This document shows positions 1 to 13,316 of a stretch of DNA of 64,000 bases, in pieces. Source of the DNA: Apricaphanius iberus (Eukaryota > Chordata > Actinopteri > Cyprinodontiformes > Aphaniidae); the NCBI GenBank assembly GCA_028564705.1, contig JAPXFQ010000804.1, positions 1,488,001-1,552,000 of the forward strand. The letters run 5' to 3'. A program made the translations under genes and the position numbers. The notes beneath the pieces were generated by a model. The model saw only the letters and a list, made by a program, of their open reading frames with translations. It was not told the origin of the DNA and did no database searches. Within the stretch, counting starts at the first letter, position 1; each line of letters starts with the position of its first letter.

Positions 1-2239
1 ACTTGCTTTACCATATAGATAATTGGACCAACTGATCGAGACTATTTAAGAGTCCAAAATCAATGGTCAAAATGGTCAGAAATGAAGCAATTTACAGTCT
101 TAGGTCATCTTGATAAGATATTGAGATTGAGTGCAGCTTGCAGAGCACTTAGTAACGCTTTCATTCTCTTAGAATAAAAAAAGGAAATAGTATTCGACAA
201 TTTCATTAAGCAACAATACACATAGACAATACTAACAAATACATATTATTACCAACTGAGGAAACCCTTTTATTATTAATGCCTAAACTTCACAAGTGAA
301 GCAGAACCAACCCAGAGCCCATCTGTAACAACAATGAATTGAACCTGCTTGTCTGAAGTACCTAAAATGCACAGGCCACTTCAGCCTTAGAAGAGGGACG
401 CAATGCAATGCTCTAATCACCGTCCTCCGCAATTTTGACTAAGTTGTGACAATTTTGGTCTGGCTGCCTGCTACACAAACTTGATTCAAAGTACCAATGT
501 TAATTGATACATATGGGGACATAAAGTCATTGAAGTAGTGACGGGCAAGAAAAAAAACAAAAAACATCACAAGTCATCCTGTGCAGGGATTCTATTAAAT
601 AAATGGGCAGATGCCAGTGTGGCAAAAAAACAAGTCTGTGAATGTACAATGAAAGGTTAATTTAGAAGATCAAATATAATACTAAGGGAAAATAACAAAT
701 TAGTCAGTGATGGCCAACTTTTCTGCTAGTATTGTATTTTCAAGTCTTTTCAGCATGGTTTTGAAGCATTAACATGCACATAAACATTCACGCTTTTATT
801 GTATTTCATAACCTAATATACAAATATTTTTTAGTATGAACTTACCAAATTATGCAAAGACCTGCATATACATTTCATATATCACCATTGATGGTGGTGT
901 AAGACGTCATCTATTTGTCTCTATAAGTAAGCAATCATTGATCTGTGGGGTTATGTGGGCTGATTAATTTAGAAAAAAAAGTAATCTTCCTGATTAGCAA
1001 GCCTGTGCATGACCTCTGAAAGGTTTTCACAAAATGTGGTGCTATTATAACAAAAGGAGAGAGTGAGTGAGCCAGCCAGAGGAGGAGGAGGAGGACAGGG
1101 GATTGCTAGATGAAAACCCATGAAAGGGAGCATCAGTGTGAATACAAAGTGTGGGTGATGTGAAAAGTGGCAGAGGTGGCCCTGTGACCCCTGACCTCCT
1201 TCCCCCAGGTCCACTTAGTGCAAGCACAATGGTTGACACCTGTGTCCTTTCATTGCTGCTTCTATTATTATTTACATCAGGAGAGAAAAGGGAGTGAGAG
1301 ACAAAATGAGGCCAGGGGTGCTGTGAAGCGGGGAGCACCAGCCTGATGCCAACAACGCTTCCCCTGCCCCATTTCTACCCCTCAGTGTTTCAAAGACAGG
1401 TGCCCTCATATCAGCAGGTCTGTGTGTGCCTGGCAACCTGTTCCTCTCCAATTATTTCGTGTAACTCCAAACACATCTGTGGGGGAAGAGCGTCCACAGA
1501 GACAAAAGATTGGGTGTTTTCAATTCCCGTTCCTAATGGTCTGACATTGTTTGTTCTCTGTGTTGCTGTGTCAGCATTAACTCGGAGGACAACAGATTTT
1601 GGGCCAAGATAAACAAAAAATTTTCATTCAAACATACACAGCCATGAATAAGTGTTTTACTCCCACACGTTGTATCTTGCATTTGAGCACCAGGTGTTAT
1701 TTGGGCCTATGTATTCTTGGAGTAATCTTAGTTTGGTGACTGTTCCAGGAAAGGTTCACCACTGCTCAAGGTGGGTAATGGCCTGTCATTGTGGTTTTCA
1801 TGAATCCCAAACTGTTGTCAATGGATATTTGACACTTTCTATACTGATGTCAGTGGCTGTCATTTCTCATTTTCTATTTCTTTATTTATTTTATTTCTTG
1901 GACCTCTTAACAACGTCTCGGAGTTGGAATCAAGAACGGACATGATATAAGAGTCCCAAATTAAAGGGAAGGATATGTTAAAGATGCACTCCCCAACTTA
2001 TTTGATATTTGACCTCCATCACCCTCTCAAGGTTTGCAGGGTAACATCAATGTCATAAAAACAAATCTCTGTGGAGCGCCTCTGAAAAGGCCAGGGTACT
2101 GACAGTTTTACAACTCGCAAGCCAATGCAACAAAACATCAAACTAATAGTGTGTCAGTTGATAAACCGTCAGTTTTCCCAGAACTGTATTACATCATTAT
2201 GTCTGACCAAACACAGAAATCCAGTATTGTTTACCAATC
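1..2239. other. Gene-free AT-rich stretch
   Basis: I see no convincing gene. The short open frames lack codon bias, recognisable domains or splice context. The part from about 1000 to 1600 is less AT-rich and could be older unique sequence, but nothing identifies it. Confidence 0.5.
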
Positions 2240-2445
2240 CAGTAGCAACTTGGCTAGTTCAGCATTCCTAGTATATTCCATTGTATCTCTAATGCCTTAT
2301 TCCTATTCTTATGCCTTATGATGTAAATATTTTTCTTTCTGTGCATTTATGTTCTGTGTCATGTTCTGTCTGTACATCTGTTTTTTGCTGCTGTTACAAC
2401 CAAATTTCCCTATGTGGGACAATTAAAGGATTATTCTTATACACA
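2240..2445 (+). repeat. Dispersed repeat remnant, retroelement 3'-end-like
   Basis: The stretch ends in a phrase typical of fish retroelement tails: 'aaatttcc..tgtgggacaattaaaggattattctta' in outline, preceded by T-rich sequence with repeated 'ttctgt' words. It has no coding capacity. The family name is uncertain and the call rests on remembered resemblance only. Confidence 0.35.
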
Positions 2446-2597
2446 CTGGCTGCGGGCGCTTTTAAAGAATAACTAACAATCTTTGGTGATGACATTAAGG
2501 AGGCTAAAAAAAGGAAATGTGGGAACAAGTGGCGAAGGAAATAAGTGTTCCGTCCAACTTTAAGCATAGTGACAGGACCCCACACTGTCATTTAGAG

Positions 2598-2799
2598 CAG
2601 TGTTTCCCAACCCTGGTCCTCAAGACACACTGCCCTACATGTTTTAGGTTTTTCCCTGCTTCAGCACAGCTGATTTCAGTTGGTGGCTAATTGACCGAGT
2701 TTTGCTGAGCTACCGTTTTCTGAATCAGGTATGTTTAAGCAGGGAAACTTTAAAACACTCAGGACAGTGTGCCTTGAGGACCAGGGTTGGGAAACACTG
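2598..2799. mobile_element. 202-bp hAT-type MITE
   Basis: The two ends are inverted copies of each other: CAGTGTTTCCCAACCCTGG on the left and its reverse complement on the right, with the match continuing through the GTCCTCAAG motif. The 8 bases outside each end (ATTTAGAG and ACTTAGAC) match at 6 of 8 positions, as expected for an aged 8-bp hAT target duplication. It cannot code for a transposase and would depend on one supplied elsewhere. Confidence 0.85.
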
Positions 2800-3204
2800 A
2801 CTTAGACTAAGGAAACTGGCTTGCTTACTCCTCCTGAGAAGGTGGGAACTAGGTCAAAGGCCGGTGCTGTAGCAGAGGGGAGACAGAAGCACTGGAGGGG
2901 TAAAGGATAACACTGAAATAATGATACAGGAATCTAAACAGTACATACACAGTGCTCTGCCAATCAAAACCCTAACTCTAAACACAAAACAAATAACTAG
3001 AGCACTCAGAGAGAGCAGACCTCTGCCAGGGCCACTCATGCCCCACCTCAGTAATTCTCCAATAAAATGTCTGTTAATGAGATGCATTGCTGTAATTGTT
3101 CTATCGCTGTGCTTTTGCGCAAGGTCAGCTGTCTGTGAGCTCTCTGAAATGGGAGAGGTATTAGAAGTTAGCACTGAAGGGCAGTGAGTGGATACGCGCT
3201 TCAT

Positions 3205-3385
3205 GATGGATCAACCCCTAAATTTTAACAGTCGTTCCTGGTCCCACTGTGGATGTTTCCTGAAAATGTCACCAAAATCCGTCCATAACTTTTTGAGTTA
3301 TGTTGCTAAAAGAAAGACAGACGAACCGCCATGAAAAAATGTCCACCCCTGGTGTTTGGCCTGGCAGAGGTAATGAAAAAAGAGT
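3205..3385 (+). repeat. Dispersed repeat, LINE 3'-end-like
   Basis: It contains the phrases 'ccgtccataactttttgag' and 'agacagacgaaccgcc' and ends near 'ggcagaggtaat'. This order is common at the 3' ends of fish non-LTR elements. A related short tail ('acatagcctcctcag') lies near 23,850. The clade assignment is not certain. Confidence 0.4.
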
Positions 3386-5365
3386 GAACAATGTACAGAA
3401 CCAAGAGAGAGACAAAACCAAAAAAATAATTACAAACAAAAAACGGAAAGAATAAACAAAAGTTGCTACACATTATAAACAGATTATGACAGATTATGAC
3501 TACATCATATTTTCAGATGGGTTCTATTTTCAGGATATTTCCATTATTATTTTTATTTTCTTTTTTTTGTTATTTGGCTATATTCGTTCCTGGCTGAGGC
3601 TATCCACAGCCACAGTTGTAATGTAGTAAAATGTATGGTAAATGCTTTAGCAAATTATGAACATACCATCATTGTTACGTGTTCTCTGTATTTTAACTTA
3701 TGTAGCTAATGTTTTTTTTTTTCAAAGTTTGTGTGATTAATAGCAAAGAACATCTCCCAATAGACACAAAGAAAACCAGGAAACCTTTATCATCAAATGC
3801 AACATAAGCACATTTTTCTTTTGTAAGTTAAAGTTAAAATTGTAACATATGGTTTATATAGTATTTCTCTGAGGACTGATATAGAGTCTAACTTAAGGCT
3901 TTGAGTACATGTTATTAAAAAAAAATTTATTTTCAGTTACAGGTAATTTTAATTTAAAAAAAGGCTAATGTCGCAATTCCTGTTAGTATTTAAACTTGTT
4001 AAAACAGTGTGTCTATGTGCTAAAAGAAAAAAAAGTTTTCAGTGGTTTCGCCTGCCAATATTTGGTATTTGTTAGTTTGCCATAACACACACTGTTTCAT
4101 CCAATGATAAACCAAAATGTCACAACTTTTTTATTACTTACTTAATTAATTAATTAGAAAATTCCCTTTGTTTCTTCATTTAGTTTGAATCCAGATTAGA
4201 CTGAAGTTAACTGTTGGTCTAATACGGGCCAAGTCCAAATCAGACTTCTATGATCTTAAGACAACTCGAATCTCATAAATTGCAGTTGTTTGGTGTTTTT
4301 GAAATTTTAAACTTTTGTTGTCATGTTTGCGCACAGAAGTCAATGATTATTGATTAATTGCCCATTATAGATTTTGTAAATCTTTGCCGAATCTGCATAT
4401 CTACCTTGTTCCTGACACTGTAGAATGATTGATTCTAGTGCACATTCTAGAAAGATAGAGGAAGTTGAAGCAAAGCAATTTGATTTACTTGCTTGTTCTG
4501 CACATCTGTTTTTCAAATGAAAGTTTTACAGTTTGGAAAAAAAAATTCTTTCAAAAATACCACAATTACAAAGCCATCCCTGCAAAGCTTAGGTACAAGT
4601 GGCATTTTTCAAAGTTGCACCTTAAAATGTACAAAGCTTAAATTGAGACTTTCACTGAACACATACCCAAGGTGAAACAGGATTATTCCTGTGACTGGTT
4701 ACCAGCTAATGAGGAACAAATATGATATGGCTGAATGATTGACTTTGAAGTAACCCCTGAAACTCTATATTTGCTCCTTTCACTTTATAAACAAAAGTTC
4801 CATAAATAAGAACCCTAATTCATTCAGGTTCAGTAATGATCAACTGAAGAATACTTCCGTTTCTGAGTATTATTACAAACTCTACTAAGAGCAGAGCTGG
4901 AATGAATATAAGTTTTAGAAATAATAAAAATAATGTACTTACTTTCCTTTAAACATTAAAACTCATCAGTGCCTGAAATCCCTGTCCATTCAAATTGAAC
5001 AACAGGCAATTTTATATGTGAAAATAGTAAAATACACAATTAACAATTATGTTCATAAACCTTTGCTAATTTTTCATTTGTCACATCAGTTGCCACAAAG
5101 CAACAATTTCAGTTGAAGGTCAGTAAAACAGGGAGCATGTGATACTCAAATGACGTTCACAGGAAAAACCTTTCGTTATGAGCTTGTCATTTATCTGCCT
5201 CTTGCTGACCAGCCTTGCGAGGAGAGTTACGGGGGAACATGGGTGGTAGGCCGGGGGGATCTATGAATTCCTCTTTTTTCATTGGGGGAGAGAAAGCCCA
5301 ATTAACAAAGGATAAGAAGTGAACCGTAAACACCCTCAACAAGGCCCAACAAACCTACAAGAATA
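3386..5365. other. Gene-free AT-rich stretch
   Basis: No coding, RNA or repeat structure is recognised. There are several homopolymer runs of A or T of 8-10 bases, and composition is uniformly AT-rich. Confidence 0.5.
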
Positions 5366-5470
5366 AGGTCTCTCTCTTTCTCTGTCTCTATGCCCCTCTC
5401 TCTTTCTCCCTCACCTCCTCCCAAAGCCCTCATCCCTCCCTCTTGCACACTCACTCTCGTCCACTTCCCT
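5366..5470. repeat. CT-rich low-complexity tract
   Basis: The plus strand is almost pure pyrimidine, with interrupted TCTC and CTTTCTC units followed by CCTCC and CCCTCC runs. It is a degenerate polypyrimidine microsatellite with no coding signal. Confidence 0.75.
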
Positions 5471-8400
5471 TACAAAAGGAAGGCTCAGAGCTTACAAAGT
5501 GCCAATTAACACTGAATGTTTGCCCCTCGCACCTCCCTCTCTGAACTGCTGACAGCTCTAGTGTTTGGGTTAATACCAAAGACCTGCAAAGAATTATAAT
5601 TCTCCTTGCCCCATCCCCCGTTCTCTCCCTATCCTATCCTTTTATTTTGTTTTCAATGGGGTGGTTTTACAGTTCAATGCACAGTCAAAGGGTGATATAA
5701 AATGACTTTCCAAAGAATTTCGTTTGGGGAGAAGAGGGGACAACATGGGCGCGAGAGGAAGGACAGTGGTGGGACGGCCGAGATCAAGGGAGGAAAACTA
5801 CAAATTAATATCAAAAAGACAGCTAAAACAATTGTCACACTCAACATTTATTAAAATTACAGATTTCCTTGACAGGTTGTGTGTGTTATTACTTCCTTTA
5901 TCATCATCATAGTGTAAAGAAAAAATTAAACCTAAGTCATGTATATTTACATTTTCTCTTTTTCTCATCCACTGGAACTTTAGGATGATGAAGATAGGGC
6001 CCTGGGTCATTTATCAAAGGTAAGAATTATAGCCATACTGCTCTTGTTTTTCTCTCTGGTAAACCCCAATAAATCTTACTCCTTACTGAATAAAGGAGCA
6101 GCCTGAGAGGAGGTGAAACTCTTGGAGCAACAGTAGCCACCAGACTTTTGAGGGGAGCTTCTGCTTGTGTTCAATCATCTGCCTAAACCTGATCTGTTGC
6201 CACAATTTATGACCTCTTGGAACTATGTCTTCTTTCTTTTTTCTTTACTTTGAGTCTCCTGGGCAAAAAAAAAAAAAAGATTTTTGGCAGAATGAATACA
6301 AAACTTACACAACTCTTTTTTTTCCACTGGACCAGATGTCAGAAAAAGGAAACATGACGGCACTGCTTTGCAGTTAGGGACAGTAATACTTTAACTAAAA
6401 TCTTAATCTGCAATGCTTAAACTGTATATCTGACTTTTTTTTTTTTGTGGAAAACAATCCACGTCAAAAAGGGTGACAATGAAAGTCCAAATGAACATTA
6501 TTTGATGGAAGGTACCGCGAGTTAGAGAAAGGAACCCTTGAATAACAACATTCAACATTTCTGCCTTATTATTGGTTAATAAACAAAATGCAGTAGACAG
6601 TGTGTGAGCACGAAAAGATGAAGATTCAAAGGGCCACTGTCTTGTACATTACTTTATCGGTGTTGCAGGGTTTGTCGTCACTGAGGAACCTTAATCCATT
6701 CTTGTTTAACACTTAGGGCATTTGTTATTACAAATATCTGTCTAAATACCATCTTTGATATTTCCTTTACAAGACCACTGCAGCACTTTCAAGGATGTCA
6801 TCGCAAGATATTCTTTAGTAGGTCTGCTGCCGTGCTTGTGATCATTGTTTCTTTGCATGACTCAGTTTGGAACAAACATCAAGTAATAAACACAAAGTCT
6901 GAGGTTTTACACCTTGTTTATCAGGTTGTAATATAGTTGAATAATTTTGAGGCTGACACGATGAATGCAAGGTGCCCAGGTTCCAAGAGTTGGAAAAAGG
7001 TATTTATACAAATTGTTGTATTTATCAAACACATTTTGGGGCATTATGGTTAACCATTGTCACTTTGGTTTATTCTGTCCACAGAACATTGTTTCATTTA
7101 CAACTTTTTTGACCTAACCAATGCTGACACATTGTTTTCTTTCATCCTGTTGCTCTTTTAAACAGAGGATACTGAGACTGACATGCAATCAAATATTTTT
7201 ATTTTTTTGCACATCACAAACCCTTAACTCACAGTGCATAACCTGCATATTATACTAATGCAGCTTATTTGAAAGTTCTTGACCTGATCAAATTTTTTAC
7301 TCACTGTGGATTGATGACCTCCAGTTTGTATAGAAATGGACTTTTAACCATTCACAGATCGATATGCAACAACAGTTGTATCTGTAAGATAATAGCTGAT
7401 AACTTTCCCACTTTGGCTTTTTGTCAACACACACCTAAGAAGTCCAGAGTAGCCATCTGCCAAGATGTCTACTTAAATACTTCCACTTATAATTGTTCAG
7501 TTAAGCAAACATATTTAATTTGCAACATTTAGCCACTTACACTGAAACAACTGATTCATATTAAACCAGAACGATGTAGTTCTTAATTCACAAAATGAAT
7601 TTAAAGATGCATTTTAGTTTAAAATAATTGTCTTAGAAATCATAAGTTGTTCATTTGATATTTTGGTAAAAGATAGGAATTTATAGAGGATATACAACTT
7701 TTTACAGTGATTGAACATCAATGTGTTTTGTGTTGTAGTTTATGTACAGCAGTTTGTGATGCTCTAACTTAGGTTTTACCAATTTACGAGTAACCAAGTT
7801 AAAGTATTATCTTTGAGCTGTGAAAATATCAATGAATTGTGTTTAAATTTCCCAGTAATGGAATACCAGTAGTCCCCTTATCAACCAGTAGGCCTACTAG
7901 AGAACCAATCTTTTAAAGAATGCTTTAGGCTGAAACAGATTTTTTGTCCAATGCTGTTTTCCACTTATACTTAAATCAAATTTTGAGACCTGTTTTATGA
8001 AAAAAAAACATATGATGTATTTTATTTGTTTGTAGCCAGAAACACATGTAAACTGTGTTAGGAAAAGAATTTTCGACAGTATTTAATATTTTCTTTTTTT
8101 TTACAAATCTTTTTAAGACTTATTAAACCTGCTTGTTTGGATCTAGAAAAATGTCTGTGGTCAGCAATGTTTGTCAACTAGCCGCAATTCAGTCCCCACG
8201 GTAACCAACTCTTGCATAGACTATGGGTAATTGCAGCTCCAATACTTCCAGGGTTGCAGTGGAGCTGGTCAAAAGCAAATCATTCCCTCACTTTCCACTA
8301 TGCTGTTTAATGTGTGAAAAATGTTAGTAGCTAAAAGTAGAGTTTTAGTTGTTTTATACAAGTCGGTTCTAAGTCATACCCAACAAATAGCTCTGCTGCC

Positions 8401-8690
8401 CAGCTTCCATCTGCATTCTACTGGTGGATTTTTTTAGAATAGCGATTAAGGATGGGCCTTATCTGCATCTGTTTGCAATCATTTGGACCCAAAAATGACC
8501 TCAATTTTTTTTTTGCAGCAAGAGGGGCCATTGCAGGCAAGCAACTCCAATATAACAAAAAAATCATGGGACCATTATTTTAGAAATCTTTACACTATTA
8601 TTTCTGACTCAGAGGAACATCTGTACGATAAAGTAGATTATTTTATGATGAGGTTCATTACCAGTGATGTTTCAAGAGACACAGAAAACA
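5471..8690. other. Gene-free AT-rich stretch
   Basis: No reliable gene or transposon boundary is seen. A run of 14 A near 6266 and a T run near 6434 are simple homopolymers. The short frames here contain no recognisable domain. Confidence 0.45.
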
Positions 8691-8693
8691 ATA

Positions 8694-8732
8694 ATACGTG
8701 TACACGTACGTATACGTACACATACGTGTATG
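8694..8732. repeat. Alternating purine-pyrimidine near-palindromic tract
   Basis: A run of alternating purine and pyrimidine built from ACGT and GTAC words contains the perfect 14-bp palindrome GTACGTATACGTAC. Such tracts can form cruciform or Z-DNA. No function is implied by the context. Confidence 0.6.
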
Positions 8733-9043
8733 AGTTATACAAACCTCATATGATTATTTATACAACAATGCAAGCAAACATTATTTAATTTGTTTTTGCA
8801 TTAAAGTTAACTGCCAGATTGCATCTGAGACATATTGCTTTGAGAAATCAGTTATGTATAGACTAACTTTTTTCATGGATCAATATGGTCTACAGTGCAA
8901 ATAACACTTGATTGTTATGTAAAAAGCTATTTAATCTGACCATTAAGTAAAATTCAGTAATATTATTATTGCATCAGTGCAATTTTTGCATAACATTTGT
9001 GTCACCAACCCCTGATTTGTAACTTGTGTCAGCCTGTTTGTCA

Positions 9044-9555
9044 GTAACTTTGGGTACCTGTATTTGTAAAACCAGATTTGTAATCGTAAAAAACATTTTA
9101 TGCGGAACTTAGGGCACTTGCAAGTCTTTGGTAAAATGTACACACAAAAATCCAAAAATTACATGTACAAATGCAATTTACACATGCACAATTTCAAATT
9201 ATACTAACATAAAACTAACTATGAATCTAAAATGGCTCCTACACATGCAAATATTACAGTAAGTAGATATGCACCAATCACCTGATACACACAGACAAAA
9301 CCATATTTATGTACAGATCAGAGTTACAACATGCACAAGGGGTTTTGAGACTAATTCCACATCTGGAGATTTGTTCGTTTTAAGTTAGTGTAATTGAAAA
9401 TGTGCATCTGTAAGTGGATTTCGTACTCTTAATTTTTTCACATTTGTGTGTCCATTTTACCAAACATTTGCAAGTACCTGAAGTTACGCGCAAAATGCAT
9501 TTTATGTTTTACAAATCTGGTGTTAGACATGCAAGTACCAACATGTCCGCAAATT
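9044..9555. mobile_element. Fold-back element with ~175-bp inverted arms
   Basis: The left arm (about 9044-9219) and the right arm (about 9373-9555) are diverged reverse complements. Shared blocks in the same order include TTTGGTAAAATG, ACACACAAA, CCAGATTTGTA and ACTTGCAA. The spacer between them is about 150 bp. Arms and spacer have no transposase. Because the arms mirror each other, similar short peptides can be read outward from each, which is an artefact. Target duplications were not resolved, so the superfamily is unknown. Confidence 0.65.
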
Positions 9556-9589
9556 AAAACGAGATGGATTTTCACAGCTCCAAAAAACA

Positions 9590-9665
9590 AACCCAAAGCA
9601 GGAATCGAACCCGGGAGGGCTGAGGCTTCTACACGTGGGGGTGCCTGAACTAACCACAGTGCTAC
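9590..9665 (-). repeat. tRNA-like SINE head or tRNA pseudogene
   Basis: On the minus strand there is a perfect box B consensus, GGTTCGATTCC (9601-9611). About 40 bases upstream lies a box A-like word (TAGCACTGTGG, one mismatch at the key A). I cannot fold it into a full cloverleaf, so it is more likely a tRNA-derived SINE head than a working tRNA gene. Confidence 0.4.
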
Positions 9666-9807
9666 GTGAAACAAAAACATCAATTTTCGGGGTCACTCAT
9701 AGACTGTAAAATAACGGAGGAGAAACTATGGTGTTACGTCAATATGTGTTCCTGCTCCACCCACACAACTGCTGTTCGCAAACGTTAAGCAGATGGATCA
9801 CATTAAC

Positions 9808-9945
9808 TTTAGGCACTGGTTCCCGAATAGTAGGATTAGGAAAGTAGTCATGTTATGTTTAGGTAATGCTCCTCCAGTGTTAGGATTAGAAAATGACTTA
9901 GGTTAGGCAATTGTTCCTCGAATGTTAGGATTAGTAAGACATCAA
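9808..9945. repeat. Three degenerate tandem units of ~45-50 bp
   Basis: Units begin near 9808, 9858 and 9903. Each has the layout TTTAGG, then a 'ctcc/ttcc' word, then '(g/t)AGGATTAG'. Divergence between units is high. The surrounding 9666-10,260 stretch also looks repeat-derived (it again contains ACAAATCTGGTATTACG near 10,220, resembling the fold-back arms), but I could not place boundaries. Confidence 0.5.
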
Positions 9946-10260
9946 CCAGTCAGCAAATCCAAAACAACAAAGGCGGGACGATCGGGGAACACATACCAAC
10001 GTAGCAGTGGCAACAGAGAAGACACCGCTGCAATGAACTATGACATTTGTAGTCTGAGGGACGTTTCTTTTTTACAGCTGACATTTTAGACCAAAAGGGG
10101 TCGCATACGGAATATAGGGTCGTTTTTACAGATTGTACAATTGACGAATGTGGTCGTATTTTACTGGAGGTTGGTCTGGCAACTACCCAACGTTACACAC
10201 AACAGGCGTGCAAAAGTTACAAATCTGGTATTACGCACACACAGATATTGTAAATCTATT

Positions 10261-12661
10261 TTCTCTCCATAGAAAGCCTCCATTGTAATTGGGGTATAAA
10301 AAAGAATAAATTATGTTTTGCCTTTTTGCCTTTTAGCTCCTCCTGGCTTTTTTCACTCTTTATCTAAATTTGGAGATTTCAGAGTGCTACTGGTAATTTA
10401 ATTTCTACTCATAAACTCTCTGCTGAACCTACATCAAGAAATACAGATAATGCACTTGTTAAAGTTTCTTTCTGTGAAAATTGGTTGGAAACACCATGAG
10501 TCAATTTACTATTTTCCATCAGAGAGCAGCTTTCCAAAAAAGACATTAAAGAGTTATGGAATAATACTGAAAGTCTATTTTTGCTCAGATGTCATCCTTG
10601 AGAAAACACTGGGATTGCTGATGTGGAACCAAGCCCAACTAGCTTTATTTACATTCAGCAAAGAGGAGCGCAGTGAGAAGCTGACATGACCTGACACGGT
10701 TCACGGTTCCGCCAGTGAGGCTTGCCTGGACCTCTACCTCAACCTCCAGACAAAACAGTAAAAATGGTCTGCAGCCTCCATGGGATAAAAGCAGCTGCAG
10801 AAACATGTGATTTGTTTGAAATACAGATTTCTAAGAATTTCTTAGCTAAGAGCAGAATGAAATAGGTACTAATTACTTTAGGCAATGGATAAAGAATTAT
10901 TATGGGATTAAGAGCAAAAACAAAAAAAAGAGCATGCATGGGTGAGAAATCTGATTTCCACGTTTCCAGACATATGATGAGGCTACAGTGAATTGTTTTT
11001 ATCTGAAGATTTATTTGAAAACAGGTGTTCCTGCTCATCCGGCTGAGCTACAAAAAAGGAGTCAGTCCCCTCTTTGTAACATCTGATTTACATGAACCAA
11101 GATTTCTGGCTGCCAACAAAGGACCCAAAGGTCAGAGATGTCGCTGTGTCAAATGAAGTTCATGAGAAAAGCAAAAAGGGCGTCAAACCTGGCATGAGAC
11201 CAGTTTCAAAAATACTTTTCAGAATCAGATACATAGCAAAAATCATTCTGGAATTACTAGAATTGCAGTTCTTTTAAAAAATGTTTTCATTACCCTTTAT
11301 GTTAACATACCTTCGTCTAGTCATGCCGCTGGAGTCTATGTGACCCTATTAGGGCTGGAGCTAAACAGACCGATCTGCTCAATAAGCCCTGTGGGACAGG
11401 CATTTTGGACTGGGATACACAAGCTCTGTGCACCACCCTGGATCCGGGACTGTAACCCACCCTCACCCTCACTGGCTGTGATTTGGGATGTTGTTGAGGT
11501 TAGGGTGAATTGCAGGTCAGCCATGGAAATGCCTTGCTTTATTGTCTGTCTCAGCCAATGAAGGATGGAGGGATGAGTGAGTGAGACTGAGGGATGGTAG
11601 AAGAGGGCAGACAGGCCAAACGCTGAGGCTGGAAGATGGATGGGTAGGTGAGAAAAAACAGTGAGATTATTTGGAATAAATTAGAATATTTTTTTATGCA
11701 GTGAGATGAAGAAAATGATGTGTAATGTACACGCGCACAGAGCAAGAAGTGCAGCCATTCATTTCTCTGATCTTTGATTTTTATTTCATCCATATGGCAG
11801 GGTGAGAGACAGATTCCCAACAGCAGAAAAGCTGCAGGGCACATGAGTCTCTTTTAAGCTGTGCCAATGATCTTGACAGCATTAGCATCAACTAGAAAAG
11901 AACAATCAAAACCAAGTATTTTATTATTTACTTGCTTTGAAAAATACTTATGAACTTTTGACAGAAAACCCTGATTGTTTTTATCTGAAATGCAACAATT
12001 ACAATTTTGTGGCTAGTATATGAGCTACAATTTTGCCAACTTTGACCTGTCAATACCACATTTACCCTATTTTGACTTCTCTTTGGGAACTATGAAAAGA
12101 TATAAGAGTACCATTCAAACTTTAGTTTTTTAGCCATCATTGTGAAACAGGATTTTACCAATTGGAATCGTAAACAGTTTTTAGCAATGTTTATTAACTT
12201 TTAGCATACTTACAATGCCTAATATTACAAGAAGAACTGTCTGCTGTTTATATTATACATATTTGAGAATATTACATTAACTCTAAGATTCTCTGCCCTA
12301 AAAATAAAGCAAATTAACTGAATTTGCATCCAGCCTTCCTGGTGTGTGCTGAAAGTTCCCTCCGCTCGCTGTCTTTAGCAGCCTTCCGTAATGTTTCATT
12401 TAAAACCTAACTGATACTGAAAACAGATTACTTTGAGTCTTCTTACCTCAGTAAGAGCGTTTAGACTGAAGAGTGTTGCTGTTACCACAGCGTGATAACA
12501 AGCTATTTAGATGCATGCACTACATGAAAAAAAAAAAAATTGTGTTCAGTACCAGCCAGTTCTGGGTCAGGGCTATTCAAGTTCAAATTCTGGCGACTCC
12601 ATTCAGCAGCGGATTTCTCTGTTTATCTGCAATTTTGAATGCTGCAGGAACAGAGTAAGGA
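10261..12661. other. Gene-free stretch
   Basis: I see no gene. The part from about 11,310 to 11,570 is GC-richer and open in more than one frame, but contains no domain I recognise. A purine-rich simple stretch lies near 11,560-11,660. Confidence 0.4.
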
Positions 12662-13316
12662 GTCAATGATAGGGATGGGTATCTATATCGGGTGCCATTA
12701 TTGCACCGGCTCTGACATAAACGGTAGTAACCAGACCAAAAAGCAGCGCACATTTTTCCTTTTTTTTTTTTTCCTAGGCGATGTCAAGCACTATTGATTT
12801 TGTGCATGTAATCAGCAGAGAGTGAAGCCTAATATCCCCAGAAAAGGTAAACATGGCTATCATTTTGCAAAAAACTGCTAAAAGTTAGGGCTGTCAAAAT
12901 TAATGCACCAACGAAACTCGATTAATTCCTAGAATTAACTATTTTTTTATTGCAATTGACGCATGCACAGAATAACGCCCAGTTTATAATTCAACTCACA
13001 ACACATCAGCTCTCCTTCCTAACTAGCCAAACCACGGATTGTTGTGGAGCAGCATGTGTTTGTGATCCTAAATGACATGTAAGTATATTATTATTGATGA
13101 ATGCCTGTTTCTTACCATCCACTTGGGATGTCATCTTACTCCGCACGGTGCAAGTATAAATGCTTTGTAGTTATGTTGATTTATACATGTTGGTTCACTG
13201 TATAGCTGCAGTATATTTCATAGGGAGATACCGCTGCATTAAAATGCTAAATTATTTCGTTAAAGTGATGTTTTAGGGCTTAAATTAATACTAATTAATT
13301 AGTGGAAGTAGCTGTG

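Noticed and set aside
9808..9945. TTAGG-type words suggesting telomere repeats
   Set aside because: The units are ~45-50 bp and degenerate, with no TTAGGG array, so this is an ordinary tandem repeat.
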